A DNA stretch of 64,000 nt from Epiperipatus broadwayi (GCA_028023455.1 JAQFVV010012536.1:2620001-2684000), one strand, 5' to 3'; positions 25,140-37,498 are shown, counted from the stretch's first letter. The notes: a model not told the origin generated them from the letters alone. Made by a program: numbers and translations.

Positions 25140-25605
25140 CATTGAATGTCTTTAAAACAAATACATTCAACTGTTAGTAATATTAAGCACATAGGCCAGT
25201 ATATTACACCATGTTTCGAACGGTTTTCATTCTCCTCTCTTTTCAGGTGCTGCTAGGCTGACCAGTGGCAATACTAGCATGGAAATCGAATCTGGATCCC
25301 TAGATTCATGAAAATCAAATTTAAGATAACACTCTGATCAATTGAGTTACTTTAACAGAATAATAGCTTAGTTGGTTAGAGCATTACCTTAAATTCAATG
25401 GTCACGAATCTAGAGACCAGGTTCGAATTCCATGCTAATATTGTCACTGGTCAAGCCAGGAACACTTGAAGAAGAGAGAAGAAGAATACCATTTGAAACA
25501 TGGTATTATATACTAACCTGTGTGCTTAATATTACTGGCAGTTGAATGTATTTGGAAAGTTTAAATAAAGTTCGAATTTTTGTAAAGACATTCAATATTT
25601 AATAT
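25140..25605. repeat. Family D tRNA-derived SINE, inverted pair
   Basis: The right copy (25366-25605) starts with a tRNA-like head: A box TAGCTTAGTTGG and B box GGTTCGAATTC, followed by a unique body ending in 'gttgaatgtatttggaaagttt'. The left copy (25140-25360) is the same SINE on the minus strand. They meet head to head, with the RNA polymerase III promoters at the centre. Confidence 0.75.
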
Positions 25606-26214
25606 TAGATTATGTATAATTTCCAATATATCATTACTAATACGTGAGTGTGCATATATATTCGTAAATATTGATTATAGAAGATAAGTTTTGAAAATGA
25701 TTAAATTTTCGATTTTTAATTACTATATTGATTTATTTATTTCATTTTCTTTACATTTTTTTCAACTACTTCAAACTAAAATATTTTAAATTTTAGTTCA
25801 TTATAGTGCCATAGATGGCAGCATTTATTAAATGTTTATTTTTAAGTTTTTGAAGGAACTTTATTCAAGGGAAAATATATCTTAAATATTTCAATTTAAA
25901 TGGGGAAGTATATATATACAGATATTTCAGTTTAAAAAAAATAATTAATACAAAACTAACCAAAGAATATCACAATAAGTATTTTCAATAGCATTTAGTA
26001 AATTATACGATTATTAAAAACATTTACAATAAAATAGGAAACAGAAAATACATCTCACTAGAGGTTAGAGCCCTGATGTGACCAAATAGCAGCGAAAATA
26101 TCTCATGGGGTGATTTTTTTATCTCTTTGTTTTATTGTCTCTAATTTGTTTTTAAATGTGTTAAAATTTTTTACATTACTATTGTAAAGATAAGTGCACT
26201 TAGTGCACCATAAT

Positions 26215-26795
26215 GCATATATGCGGGATTCGAACTCAGACTTTCACACGACCCACGACTCTCAGTGCCATCTCATATTGCTGACCCACCTGATCACACA
26301 CATGTTGAAAAAATAAGCAATCACCAATATACGTATTTCATGCCAAACCATCAGTTGGTCTAGATTACTATCCTCACACATATTTACAATCAGTGCTCAG
26401 CTTTATATTAAGATAGCCAATCTTCATACTTTAATGGACAGACTTCAAACTACTCTAACTTACAACTCTTCAGCCTTCCATTTCATTGAAAATCTGATGA
26501 TGGAACGTTCAAAGCCCTTGATAGGCTGAATAGTTGTGAGTTGGAATAATTTGAAGCCTGTCCATTAAAGTATGAAGATTGGCTATCTTAATATAAAGCT
26601 GAGCATTGATTGTATATATGTGTGAGGATAGTAATCTAGACCAACTGATGATTGTTGGTTTAGCATGAAATACCTATATTGGTGATTGTTTATCTTTTCA
26701 ACATGTGTCTGATCAGGTGGGTCAGCAATATGAGATGACACTGAGAGTAGTGGGTCGTGCGAAAAATCTGAGTTCGAATCCCACATATATTACAT
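26215..26795. repeat. Family B element, inverted dimer
   Basis: Arms of about 250-280 bp face each other. Both ends carry a tRNA-like tail with the B-box-like GGGATTCGAACTC and its complement. The centre (26470-26560) holds imperfectly matched DNA. The right arm has a hammerhead with all core bases (26641-26682); the left arm's copy has lost part of the core and hairpin (CTGATGG). Confidence 0.75.
26641..26682 (+). ncRNA. Hammerhead ribozyme, type I (family B), complete core
   Basis: Stem I strand CCAA (26641-26644), core CTGATGA (26645-26651), hairpin II (TTGTTG-GTT-TAGCAT, five pairs including G·T), GAAA (26667-26670), stem III (ATA-CC-TAT), unpaired A at 26678 as the cleavage nucleotide (UA), then TTGG (26679-26682) closing stem I. 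In the related copy at 58356 stem I extends through GATCT/AGATC around an internal loop, as in natural type I ribozymes. Confidence 0.7.
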
Positions 26796-26799
26796 ATAT

Positions 26800-28168
26800 A
26801 AATGCAGTTTTAAGCCTGTACAATGTATTAATTCATAATGCATATAATATAAATGTTGTACTTCTTATTTCTGTGAAGCAGGCATTTGGAAAACACTCTA
26901 TAATTGAATTAATAGTGGCATTCTTTTTCTGATAAATTTTTGTATTATAAGATAGAGTGTATTGTAAGCTACTACACTCAAACAATATGTTTTTGGTTCT
27001 CTTTTTATCTGTGGCACAACTCATATATAGTGTCAGTGTTAAGTATGTTTCTCTTATATCTCATGAAATGTAATGTTGATAATGATCACATGTTCATTTT
27101 GAGTAGAAAATCAAAAAAATTGGGCTCGAGTATCCGATACTTAAATCTACATATTAGCTGCTTATTATTAATGCCTTAGCATTGACAAGTCTAAGTTATA
27201 ATTTGTGTTTGTGTAGAAGTACATTTGTCTTGTGGGAAAGTTATGTTAGGGTTAGGTATTGATTTAATAGATTCTAAGATTGTATGCAGATATTTTGTGT
27301 ATGGAAGAAGTTTGTCTGTAGGTGTTATTTTAAGAGTGACTTCTAAATGTGGGTATATTCTTGTCATGGATGATATAAGATTAATAGTTTTTTGTATTGT
27401 AATTAAATGTAGTCTTAATCCATTTAGGTTGTTATGATACTGTATTTACCTGTATTATATAAATAGTATATGGCATTAGTGTGTGCGCGTGTATGTATGT
27501 AAATAGAGAAAAAAAATGTATTATTCTTTTGTAGTATAAGTTAGATAAAAATTGCTTTCTAAGTATAACTTGTAGTAATAAAGTTTAATAATTTGAAACA
27601 TTTGAATGGAGTCCCCTCCCGTTATAGTTTTATCCATATATAAAAATTTCAGAATGCTAGGTTATTTGTATTATAATCACTCACATTAGAATATCTTGGA
27701 AATTTTTATATTAAATATTAGTGTGAACAGTTTGTTTTTTATTTGTATATGAAAAAAATTTAGCTATATCACTATGTAACAATTTAAGCATCATATGACC
27801 CTTTAGTCATTAATTACTTCTATATTTATATAATTTACTATTAAGTAAAGATAGAGATCCTTTCTACTAGGATCAAGTTGATCAATTTTGGTAGCTGAGA
27901 TAAGCCTGCATAATTTTAAATTATGTAGCTGATTCTCATGGTGCAGAAGTAAATGATAGATGTAAATTATCGGCCTGCCATGCCTGTAACTGGGGTTCAA
28001 TTCCAGAATAAATGAAATTTTTTTAAAGAAGATTCTCTCTCAGTTATTTTGACCTATAGTCAATCTAATTAACCATTCAACATTGCTCAGTAAATAGGCT
28101 AAGCTATCTTTAATTAGGAGATAAAACAATGGTCGGAAACTATCCTCATCATGTACAATTGGTAAGTA
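26800..28168. other. Gene-free DNA
   Basis: No recognisable gene or repeat. Several open frames (26940, 27225) have ordinary composition but no domain. The stretch is slightly richer in G than its surroundings on the plus strand. Confidence 0.45.
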
Positions 28169-28550
28169 TTAAATCTCTAAACATCACATGATCACCATTT
28201 TTTTATGCTTACACAAGCTGTTTACAGTGAGGCAAAACTCTCCATACAGTAGCAGCACTGAGTACAAGCCAGAGTAATCAGTGAATGCAGGAAAGTTTGT
28301 GCATAAAATCCCTTCTAGTGCCTACTCATTCAATATCACCAGACTAGCTTCTGGCCTTCATCAATGAGGAGCCTAGCACTGCACTCAGATCCAAGGCTCC
28401 TCACTGATGAAAGCCACAAACTAAAAATTAGACTGGAGGATATTGGATGAGTAGGCACTAGATAGGGATTTTATGCACAAACCTTCCTGCATCCATTGAT
28501 TACTCTGACTTGCATTGAGTTGAGCTACTGTATTGGAGAGTTTTGTCTTT
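28169..28550. repeat. Family A element, inverted dimer, degenerate ribozymes
   Basis: Begins with the family A terminus (..ACATCACATGATCACC..) and contains two facing copies of the family's inner part ('aatcccttctagtgcctactcat' inverted at 28440-28475). The minus-strand motif (near 28340-28375) has a shortened hairpin. The plus-strand motif has an intact CTGATGA (28404-28410), but GAAA has become TAAA. Near-identical words flank it (caattggtaag on the left, caattggcaag on the right), possibly a target duplication. Confidence 0.6.
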
Positions 28551-28723
28551 ATGCAATTGGCAAGCTTGATAAGGTTTGCCTACACCTTTGTTAATTCTTT
28601 ATGAGATGCTCTTAAAGAAATCTTTACCCTGCAATAGGTTAGTTTTTACAAAAAAACTAGTATCTACATTTTTAGTTTAGTGAATAAAGCAATGGATGTA
28701 ATGAGGATAAAATGTATTAAATG

Positions 28724-28725
28724 AA

Positions 28726-28758
<33 letters not shown>
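28724..28758. repeat. (TA)n(TG)n microsatellite
   Basis: A run of TA dinucleotides followed by TG dinucleotides. Confidence 0.9.
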
Positions 28759-28911
28759 AAAAACTCAATAAAAAATTAACTATAAAAGTAAAAAAAAATG
28801 CACGAACTATACTTATATAATAAAAACTTTCAGAATAAAAAAAATCATATTATTAAATTATTCTTTGGATTTTTGTTATAGCAAATAGCTTGATAATATC
28901 TTACTAATTTG

Positions 28912-29000
28912 TCAAGCATTGGTGGTCGAGAGTTCAGCGACAGCCGCTTTACAAGCAGTTGTTCCTGGCTGATGCTATGGCACATGAGAAAAAAAAAATC
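28912..29000 (+). repeat. Short tRNA-derived SINE, A-tailed
   Basis: Starts CAAGCATTGGTGGTCGAGAG, continues with a tRNA-like arm sequence, and ends CATGAG followed by an A run. It has an internal deletion compared with the copy at 39352. Confidence 0.6.
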
Positions 29001-29034
29001 TTACTAATTTTTTAATAATAAATGTAATTGAATG

Positions 29035-29115
29035 ACTTTATTGCTTGAAAGTTCGTAAGAATTTTGAGTGCCAAAAATGGGCACCACCCTTGGATCCAAA
29101 ATCTTCCCCTTCACC
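29035..29115. repeat. Dispersed repeat family F fragment
   Basis: The string 'tttattgctt..gttcgtaagaattttgag' and the following CA-rich stretch recur with changes at 36580-36690, 47440-47530 and 63665-63775. No coding content; class unknown. Confidence 0.4.
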
Positions 29116-29731
29116 AATGCACAAAATCACACAGGGCTTTATAATTTGTTGCTTTAAATATAATCATCATTACTATTGCTAGATCACTTAATTGACCTTA
29201 GAATGTTATAAGTAAGTGTTTGAAATTTTCAGTTTACCTAAATGGCCTTCGACTGCTGTTATTTTTACAGGTAAAATTAGTAAATTAGTAGAATTCTTTG
29301 GGCCTCATTATTATTTGGAAATATGCATTTAAAATTATTTTCTACTTATTAACTTCTAATGCAATCTGCGTTCAATCATTCCCTTTCCTTAGAGTCAATT
29401 TATTCTTATACTCAGTCAGAGAAAGAAAAATACTTTGATCTGCCTGTTTCATCAACGGGTATGAAAAATAAATAAGTAGATGGAAGAGTTCCCAAATATT
29501 ATTGGGTAATATTTTCTTTTTACCTCTAAAAAGAGCAAATATGTTGAGTGATGTGTTGTTATTGGGAAGTGTCAATCTCCGTTATATCCATTCCAGGTTC
29601 ATGGTTGTGGCCATCTAATTTTATTTTCTCATTGTTTTTTATATTTTTTTAAAAAGTATTTCAAGTGTGAACTTCTTTATGCATTTATTTTATCCAATAT
29701 ACTTTTTATAATCTTATAAATGGTTTCTCAA

Positions 29732-30505
29732 ACTTTAAATCAATAATCTAAATTGCAAAAAATGTTTTATCATCATCATCATTTTCAATCAGTATCGATC
29801 CACTGTAGGAAGGTCTATCCAAGTTCAATCCATCTTCCCTTTTCTCTAGTCTCTCTTCTTCACATCACATCAGCATACTTCCTTATTCATCCATCCATCT
29901 TAAAATCAATAAACTAAATTGCAACAAATGTTTTATCATCATCATCATTTTCAATCAGTATTGATCCACTGTAGGAAGGTCTATCCAAGTTCAATCCATC
30001 TTCCCTTTTCTCTAGTCTCTCTTCTTCACATCGCATCAGCATACTTCCTTATTCATCCATCCATCTTAAAATCAATAAACTAAATTGCAAAAAATGTTTT
30101 ATCATCATCATCATTTTCAGTCAGTATCAATCCACTGTAGGGAGGTCTATCCAAGTTCAATCCATCTTCTTTTTTCTCTAGTCTCTCTTCTTCACATCAC
30201 ATCAGCATTCTTCCTTATTCATCCATCCATCTTACATGCGGTTTCTTTCTAGGTCTTTTACAATCTATTGGTATCCTATTTAAAATGTCAATGTCTATTT
30301 TTTATTGTCTTTTTTTGCAATATGTCCATCCTAGCACCATTTCCGTTTCTTAATTCTTACAATGATGTCAGTAACATGTATTTATTCTTTTCATTTTTTC
30401 TTCTAACTACACAAAGTCTAACAAAGTCCCAATTAATATTAAACAGTTCTTTTTCCAATTCATGCACTTTTCCTTCACATGAAAGGGATGGATAATTATA
30501 ATTAT
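29732..30505 (-). mobile_element. Internally deleted RTE derivative with triplicated 3' end
   Basis: Three tandem copies of a 166-bp unit (TTTATCATC starts at 29766, 29932 and 30098), each equal to the 3' end of the RTE-type LINE at 21475-21620 plus a short linker. The third copy continues into the LINE's C-terminal region (to about 30390). It then jumps to sequence matching the LINE's 5' endonuclease part (compare 30395-30500 with 24170-24260). So the 5' and 3' ends are kept and the centre is lost, as in a SINE-like parasite of the LINE. Confidence 0.75.
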
Positions 30506-30509
30506 CTAA

Positions 30510-31666
30510 TTAAAACATTATTATCAAATATCAACCTGGATTTGCCACCAGGGGATATTTAATACCCTCTCTTATTGGCTATTGACCAATGCTTTAGCTG
30601 GAAATTTTACAGCCCCCTGAGAATAAGAGAATAAAATTTAGTTTTTTCTATCATGATTACAAATATCTACTTAAAAGTATTCATTCTACCTTCAATGAAA
30701 CTTAACTGATATTTCAGTTAAAAAATATTAAGCAACTAAAAAGAAAGACCGAGGTGTTCTTTGCTCTTAAATTTAGAGGTAAAAAGTCAATAAACTAACC
30801 ATGTTGGCTAATGCATGTTGGTGAAAAGTCCACCCATGTTCATGAACTATATGGATAATCATATAAGAATAACAGCTACAGTAACAAGAATGTATTGTAA
30901 CGGAACAGATTCCGATCTTACATGACAGAAGATTTGATAGGTTGTCAGAGTGGGTGAGAAAGCATATATAATGAATAAGAGGTTTCGTCTATCTATTTAT
31001 TTATTTTTTATATTTGGTCCATTTTTATATTAATAATTTCAGTTAATAGGAAAAAATATTAATTAATAAAGTTGCAATATTATTAAAAATTTTAGCGCAA
31101 TTGTCTTTCTTTAAAATAATACTAGTAAAAAAAAAATCATTAGAAATATTAAATATCGTCACTTTTCTCAGCCATCTTGTTTTAGACATTTAATGTTGAG
31201 TCCCTAAAACAGTATATTTCAATGACATACTGTTTCTGAACTTGGTATACCTGTAAATACACAAGTATCCTAATACATTGATACTTAAAAAAAATGAAAC
31301 ATGAGTTGGAATTGTTGAAAGGTAAAATAATATATATATATTAAACTGGAGACTTTCTCTGCTTCAAAAATCATCCCTTCTAAAATCAAAACTAAAAGGT
31401 ATATCTGTAAAGATTTTAAAAGGGAAGAGAAAATTTTACTTGAAGTTTTGTAGTTTATTTTTTTGTTGTTGTTTGTAAGCATACATACGTGACATAACAC
31501 ACATACTCTATTATATTTTGAAATCGTAAAAATATCTTGATTTAAAAGAATTTTGATTGATATAATTCTTTTCATTTTTGTTTTCATCTATTTTAAAAAC
31601 AGAGACTCATTTTTTTTTAATTTATTAAAAGTGGTATTTGAAAAGTAAAAGCAGAAGATAAAGAAT
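30510..31666. other. Gene-free AT-rich DNA
   Basis: No gene or known element recognised. The frame at 31285-31587 on the minus strand has no recognisable domain. Confidence 0.45.
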
Positions 31667-32280
31667 AGCCCTGGTTAAAATTTTTAATTAAGATCTGGTG
31701 GGCGATAAATATTAGCTCTGGTTACATTTTAAGATCTGACAGGAGATAAAAATAGTATATAAAAGCTCTGTCTTTATTATTGTGATATATATTGCTATTT
31801 TTTAATTACAAATTGCTGATATATAAAGATTTGATAAGTGCAAATTGAAGATTGCTAAAGAATTTGCATATTAAAAATTGCGATTGGAGAATTGCAGATT
31901 ACTACTTGCCGATTGTTAACTGCTAAAGAAACCATTTGAGAAAAATAAATAAATATGCTTAATACTGAAAATAGTGACCATCCGTTCAAAATGCATAAAC
32001 TATCGACCTTAAAGAACCATATTAAAAGTATGCCATGCTAAGCCATCTATGGTGAATCTCAGAGCTCAAAATTGTGTCTTCATGAACATGTCCTAATTGC
32101 CTAGTTCATGACTGGTCCCAAAGATTGCCTTTGTACTCCATGACCAGATTACAGGAGATCAAAAACCATAGTAGTATTTTTTTGATGAGATTAAAACCTT
32201 GTAAACACTACTGGAATAAATCGGACATCAAACTTGAAGCCCTAAAGGTAATGGAACATTCTTAGATTTTAACCAGGGCT
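31667..32280. mobile_element. Possible 614-bp MITE with 15-bp inverted termini
   Basis: AGCCCTGGTTAAAAT at 31667-31681 and its exact complement at 32266-32280. Near the left end there are repeated words (AAGATCTG, AGATAAA, AGCTCTG) and a TATA-like 'tatataaaagctct' at 31756. No ORF. The flanks show no obvious target duplication, so the assignment rests on the termini only. Confidence 0.4.
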
Positions 32281-33270
32281 TAACTCTCTATACCTGATAC
32301 TTAAAGAACGAAGAAAATATATGGTATGTTTATTCATCTAAGTTCAGATATTTTAATCAATTTATAAATCTTTATTTTATTATATGTATTTTTCTTTATG
32401 GAATGTATAAAGTATAGAGAATTAGTTTAAGATTTTATTTATTGCTTTGTCAGAGAGTGTATTGTGGGTTAATATTTTATACTCATTGTTTTTCTTTATT
32501 ATTGTTGTTTTTAAAAGCTTTGGCAAATAATAGTAGTTTTTCATTTTATCTCACCTGTTCCCTATTTTAATTGAAATTAATTTAATGTGTGTTTGCATTA
32601 CCTACAGACTGTGGATCTTTTGGCTGATGATTTATCAATTAAGTAGTTCTGTTTTTCTTGGATACCATGTTCTATCTGAGATTTTGTTTTCTTACATTTC
32701 AGATTACGCAAAATTGTAATCTTTTCTCTTTGCTGGCACAGAGAGATCCTTAAGGACCATGTCATAAACATGAGATTTTATGAGTGTTTAACGAGCCTAA
32801 GATATCATTTGTTTTGGCCTAAAATTCTTACCGGGTTAAGAAAAGATTGCTCCACACTTCATTAATTTCCATCCAAGATCGTCCTTATTAAAATCTCTAA
32901 TGAAAAAAGATAGAAGTTGAGTAAGTAAATCATTGGCAAGGAGATCATACAAAGCCTTTTAAACTTAGGTAAAGAAAACAAAATTATCTACTGAAGTATT
33001 TGATATACCACAATATTCATTTGTACTCTCAGACAAAGAAGGTTGGGGAATTTGGGTCAACACATTTTTTTTTGTCTAATATTTTTTGAATTTAATAAAA
33101 CTTAAAAATTATTAATAATTATTATGTTTTCGGCCTGATGTTTGTTTCTATGTCCTGTCTCTCAATTGTCTGAACAATGTTTAAGATTGCTTTCTCTCCC
33201 TGGATCTAACTAGCAATGTTTATTTTGGAACATTAATTATTACTTTAACTTTTATCACCATAAAACAATT
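32281..33270. other. Gene-free AT-rich DNA
   Basis: Nothing recognised on either strand. Confidence 0.45.
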
Positions 33271-33275
33271 TTTTT

Positions 33276-33335
33276 AGGTCAACAGTGGCCTAGTGGCACT
33301 CTCAGTGATAAAAAGAAGTGGAGTGTCTGGTACAA
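33276..33335 (+). repeat. tRNA-like SINE head fragment
   Basis: 'gtggcctagtggcactctcagtg' resembles a tRNA A-box region and matches the start of the fragment at 51278-51340. Confidence 0.35.
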
Positions 33336-33599
33336 TATACTGTATATATTTGTTTTGTGTCAGGTTTCTTTGCACTTGAGAAGTCTGTCTTGGCAATGTA
33401 ACCATTGTTAATGAATTTGTAATTTAATTTTGACTACTGATTTAATCATGAATCAATGTATTTAATTTTTTACATTGCCTAGTTTATCTTTTGCATTTTT
33501 TAAAATCTAATGGATGGCAACCATGCCATAATCTGACTATAGTTTTATTTATATATTGGCATTTTGAAAATTATTAATTCCACTGTTTTATTATATATA

Positions 33600-33925
33600 C
33601 TCATTCACAAAGTAACCCATATGAAGTGTGAATACATCTTCATAAAATATACATGTGGAAATGAACGTTAGTGGCTATTGTTGTCTTTAAGGTAGTCCCC
33701 TTATGCATCTCTATACTGATTAAAATGGGCTTCCCATTTCTGGAAGCATACCAGGAACTCATTTTCAGGAATACTGTTAAGCAGTTGTCACATTCTTTTG
33801 GATATCGGTTATAGCAGAAAATATTCACTCTTTCAGCAGTTTTTAATTTTAGAAATAATCAAAAATCACAGGGAATTAAATCAGGTGACTAGGCAAGATG
33901 TCTCTCACAATGAGTGCACTACGAT
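33600..33925 (-). pseudogene. mariner transposase relic, C-terminal part
   Basis: The minus strand encodes HCERHLA, a stop, SPDLIPCDF, a stop, LFLKLK, and after a short gap LLNSIPENEFLVCFQKWEAH then FNQYRDA, a stop, GDYLKDN. These match the end of mariner-family transposases, including the third catalytic Asp in the S-P-D-L-x-P-C-D-F block and the final Gly-Asp-Tyr region. Several stops and at least one frameshift make it dead. 'tactcattcacaaagtaacccatatgaagtg' at about 33600 may be close to the terminal repeat. Confidence 0.85.
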
Positions 33926-34861
33926 TCCTTTTTACGCCAAAATGTATGCATCAATATTTATTATCTTCTCAACAACTAACTAACAACTAGTTCTATCCGC
34001 TTAAAATTTACACATATATTAGCTGAAACATGTTCAGAGATGACTGTTCAGTAGATATAATTAGGTCACTAGTTATTTCAAGAATCGAATTGCTACACCT
34101 TGTATATGTGTCTAATTTCATTTCCCTAGCCAATCCATGAATTAAATTGTTACACCTCATATGTGCATTTAATTTCATTAAAAACATCTCATAATAGTTG
34201 CTACACCTATCTCTTTTTTCACCATTACAAAAAATAAAATTGATTGTAATAATCAAGTATTAAAATTATTAATCTAATTTAAAAAAATATTTTTATGGCC
34301 CTATTATTTGAAAACAATTATCTTCCCATAAAAAATTTCACAAATATGGAATACGCCTATACCCTGCCTAGCCCCAGACCTTTATACAAGGATTCACCAT
34401 AGCAATCATCTTCAATCAATGTACCCATTATTTTGATTTACAACTGATTACTCACTACCTTTCAGGACATTACTATATTCATCCCTTTCAAAAAGTAGTC
34501 ACATCGAATTAAAAGATGTTTAAATGGGGTAAGACTGTCTCACATAACCTATAGCATTTATACAAGAGAAGGGTTAGGATAGGGTATTTAATATATTCAA
34601 TAGATGATATGGGATTGTATGTCCTCCAAGCTTTTGCTTTGTTAATATATTTATACTTATGGAAAGTAGAGAAGATATCTATTAATTTTGGAAACTTTTG
34701 CAACGATCACTTTAAAGGGGGCACTAAAATTTGGTGAAAATTCTGAAATAATTTAATAAATAAAAAAATAGTTTTGTTCCGAAAAAAAAAAAAACATAAA
34801 AGAAATAATTACATAAATTGATAAACTTTTCCTAAAGGAATTGTAATTGGGATGGTAAAAC

Positions 34862-35006
34862 AAGAAACAAGCCAGAAACTAGTATGGGGATATTGGATGA
34901 GTATGCACTAGATAGGGATTTTATGCACAAGCCTTCTGGCATCCATTGATTACTCTGGCTTGCACTGAGTGGCACTGCTGTATGGAGAGTTTTGCCTGTT
35001 TTAAAA
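34862..35006 (+). repeat. Family A element, 5'-truncated
   Basis: Starts inside the ribozyme motif (CAAGCCAGAAACTAGTATGGGG, so only stem II's 3' side, GAAA and stem III remain) and runs to the terminal GAGAGTTTTGCCTGTTTTAA. The cleavage triplet is GTA instead of GTC. Confidence 0.65.
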
Positions 35007-35011
35007 AAAGT

Positions 35012-35098
35012 TTTAGAGTAGACGTATCTTAAATTGAGCTAAGTGTTTTTGATACCAAGATATTGCAAGCAATTAGCTCAATCTAAGATACATCTACA
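35012..35098. repeat. Fold-back repeat
   Basis: Arms 35012-35035 and 35072-35098 ('gacgtatcttaaattgagcta' against its imperfect complement). A diverged relative lies near 47350-47420 ('taattttaattgagcttagcactttcgatac'). Confidence 0.55.
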
Positions 35099-35635
35099 CT
35101 GAAGCTTTTATTATTTTAGCATTCCGAGTGCTTAAAATTTAACTACAGATATAAATAAGTATAATTATTTAGAAATCATTTTGAATAACCAAAAAAATTG
35201 TTTGAGGAATTGGGAAATGGAAATTACCAAAAAGAAAAAAAGGACTGACGAAGAAATTACTATTATTTGTATGTAATAAGTATGATATGTGTGCGGTATC
35301 CTAGTGAAAACATGACTGGTTCTCTCTCCACACTGTCTGTAATATCATCTCTAAATCAATACATGTGTCACATAGAGACATACTTTATCTATTTGACCCC
35401 CAAATATTTTTAAGGTTCTCGCACATTTGGATCACAAGTTATATATGTTACAGTATATATATCTGCATTGATCATCTTCATTACTCTATCAACCATCATG
35501 AAATCTTACAAACACCTGAAAATGTTCTTGTCATACATGATTTCACTGCTATACATAACTTTAACATTTCAAACACATCAGTAGTAGATTCTCACCCAAT
35601 TTAAAACAAGATTTTAATGTTAACATGTTATTCGA

Positions 35636-35830
35636 TTATTGTTTAAGGTAGTAAACACATTGTCATATTTCATATCTGAAATTTGTGATCCAGATACATT
35701 AGCACTTTAAAGTTTTGTGGTGAATAATTAAATTATGTTGATATGTAGTACATGGATTGATTCAAAGATGGCACTGTGGGCAGCAAAACCAACCACCCTT
35801 TTCATCTGGGACATACTATGTGGCAAGAAA
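35636..35830. repeat. Dispersed repeat family G, copy 1
   Basis: Similar to 41455-41620: both have 'ttgtgatc', 'aat.gttaaa.tatgtt..tatgta', 'gatggcactg.gg.cagc' and 'ac.accctttt.at' in the same order. The class is unknown. The open frame at 35776-35973 begins in it and has no recognisable domain. Confidence 0.45.
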
Positions 35831-35834
35831 TGTA

Positions 35835-37190
35835 TAGTAAGCAGTTGCTATATCAGGTTTCATATATGGGAATGGTGCATTGGGTATTCATAAAAAGATA
35901 CTCGATTCCCAAAGAACATTCAAAGAGAAGTAAGAAAGCATGTTTTGAACAGAGATTTGTAAACAGAAATTAAACCAATTGAATGAGGGTGATCAAATTG
36001 TGAGGAACACAAAAAGTAAGGTGAAAAAGTTGATAGATTGCACTTTATAAATAGTAATAGAATAATTAACATAGTTTTTAATTAGATTTTAAGAAATAAC
36101 AAGATGGATGAGAAAATTAATAGGAAATTCTAAGGAAATGGAGAAAGGCTTTGTGTTAATTTATCTTCATTAAAATTAGAATAGAAATGTTGTGAGAGCT
36201 GTTAATTGCTAAAAGATTGGAACAGGATAATATTATCACTAATAAAAAGCAAAAATATAGAGAGGTTGAGAGAAGTTATATAAATAAAATGAGTTTATAA
36301 ATATTAGGAGGTAAGAGCTTATCATCCATTCATTAAAGTTTGAACAGTTATCCCATCAATATGAGAATATTTTTTTATAAATGGATTAAATTTTTTGGTG
36401 ATCTGTTTTTTCAAACTATGTAAAAAAAATGCAGAAATCTTAGCCATGTATGAATAATAACTATATGGACAAATAAATATATATGATATAAAATAAAAAG
36501 CTCAGTTTTGGCATTTATGCTGAATTAATGATAAGTATGACTTTGAAACTGAAGTTGTTGATAAAAGTAAATAATCCATTGGGTTTATTGCTCTGATGTT
36601 TATTAAAAAGTTCAAATGTTGGAAATGTGAGAACTGGATCAATTCAAGACTACCACTTCCCTACATCATGCATAATGTTATGAAACTGGGATAGAAAATA
36701 AAATAGATTTGAAATCTTAGCGGCCAATTCAGATTGAAATCAATAAAACCAAAATATAAACAGATCCGATTTCTGACTTCAATAAAGAAGCAGCCATATA
36801 TTCATAACGTTATGTGTCTTTTAAGTAAAATTTTTCAAGTATCCCATGCTTTTAAAGCTTCCTATTTAATCCACAATATATTTTTCCTGTTTTTATAACC
36901 ATATCTCATATGGTAAAAAGTTAGTTAAATTTTTAGGTCAATACTGTTTTATTTCATAAACTATTTGGAATTTGTTTCTTATATCCATAATAACAATGTA
37001 AATGAATTCATTATTTTATGGTGCTATTCTAAATATTAGATCCTAAAAGAAATTATGCAGAAGTATTGCAAACAATCGTGGTTTTATTATCACCAACAAC
37101 CAAATACATCACTGGCTTGAATACTGTCTTCTATTATTTTAGTTTACATATTTATCTTTATAAATTTATTTAACATACATTGATTATGTA
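35835..37190. other. Gene-free AT-rich DNA
   Basis: Only a family F fragment (36580-36690) is recognisable. Confidence 0.45.
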
Positions 37191-37193
37191 AGT

Positions 37194-37332
37194 AATATTT
37201 ACTAAGGCAATAAACCTAAAGCATGTGTGGTTGAAAATGCGAAGGTAGGAACCTGTGGTTAAGACCTGTAGAGGTCACTACCTTTGCATTTTCAACCGCA
37301 CATGCTTTAGGTTTATTGCCTTAGTAAATATT
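37194..37332. repeat. Near-perfect palindromic MITE-like element
   Basis: Arms of 55 bp (37194-37248 and 37278-37332) are almost exact inverted copies, separated by 29 bp. The arm includes TTTACTAAGGCAATAAACC. No coding content. Confidence 0.85.
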
Positions 37333-37399
37333 TATCTTTTGTAACTATAATCCTCAAATGTCACACTTTATTTCTTTTTTTTTTCTTTTATTTATGTCT

Positions 37400-37498
37400 T
37401 TTTATATATGTCAAAGCGTTGACTGGGACTGAGAAGCAAACCTGGGCCAGCTGCTTGGAAGGCAGCTATGCTAACTGCTAGGCCACCAATGCTTGACT
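37400..37498 (-). repeat. Short tRNA-derived SINE
   Basis: The minus strand reads GTCAAGCATTGGTGGCCTAG then GTTAGCATAGCTGCCTTCCAAGCAG and a B-box-like GGTTTGCTTC. A poly-T run on the plus strand (37372-37382) is the A tail. It is the same SINE as 38080-38168. Confidence 0.65.

Noticed and set aside
17045-25605. CTGAAGA and GAAA words in family D, at first sight another hammerhead
   Set aside because: The bases between them do not form hairpin II, and the GAAA sits in the loop of a different hairpin (TACCAT/ATGGTA).
26470-26520. CTGATGATGGAACG in the centre of family B as a ribozyme core
   Set aside because: No hairpin II and no GAAA at the right distance.
29732-30240. CRISPR-like array because of three regular 166-bp repeats
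   Set aside because: The repeats are full-length LINE 3' ends without unique spacers, in a eukaryotic sequence.
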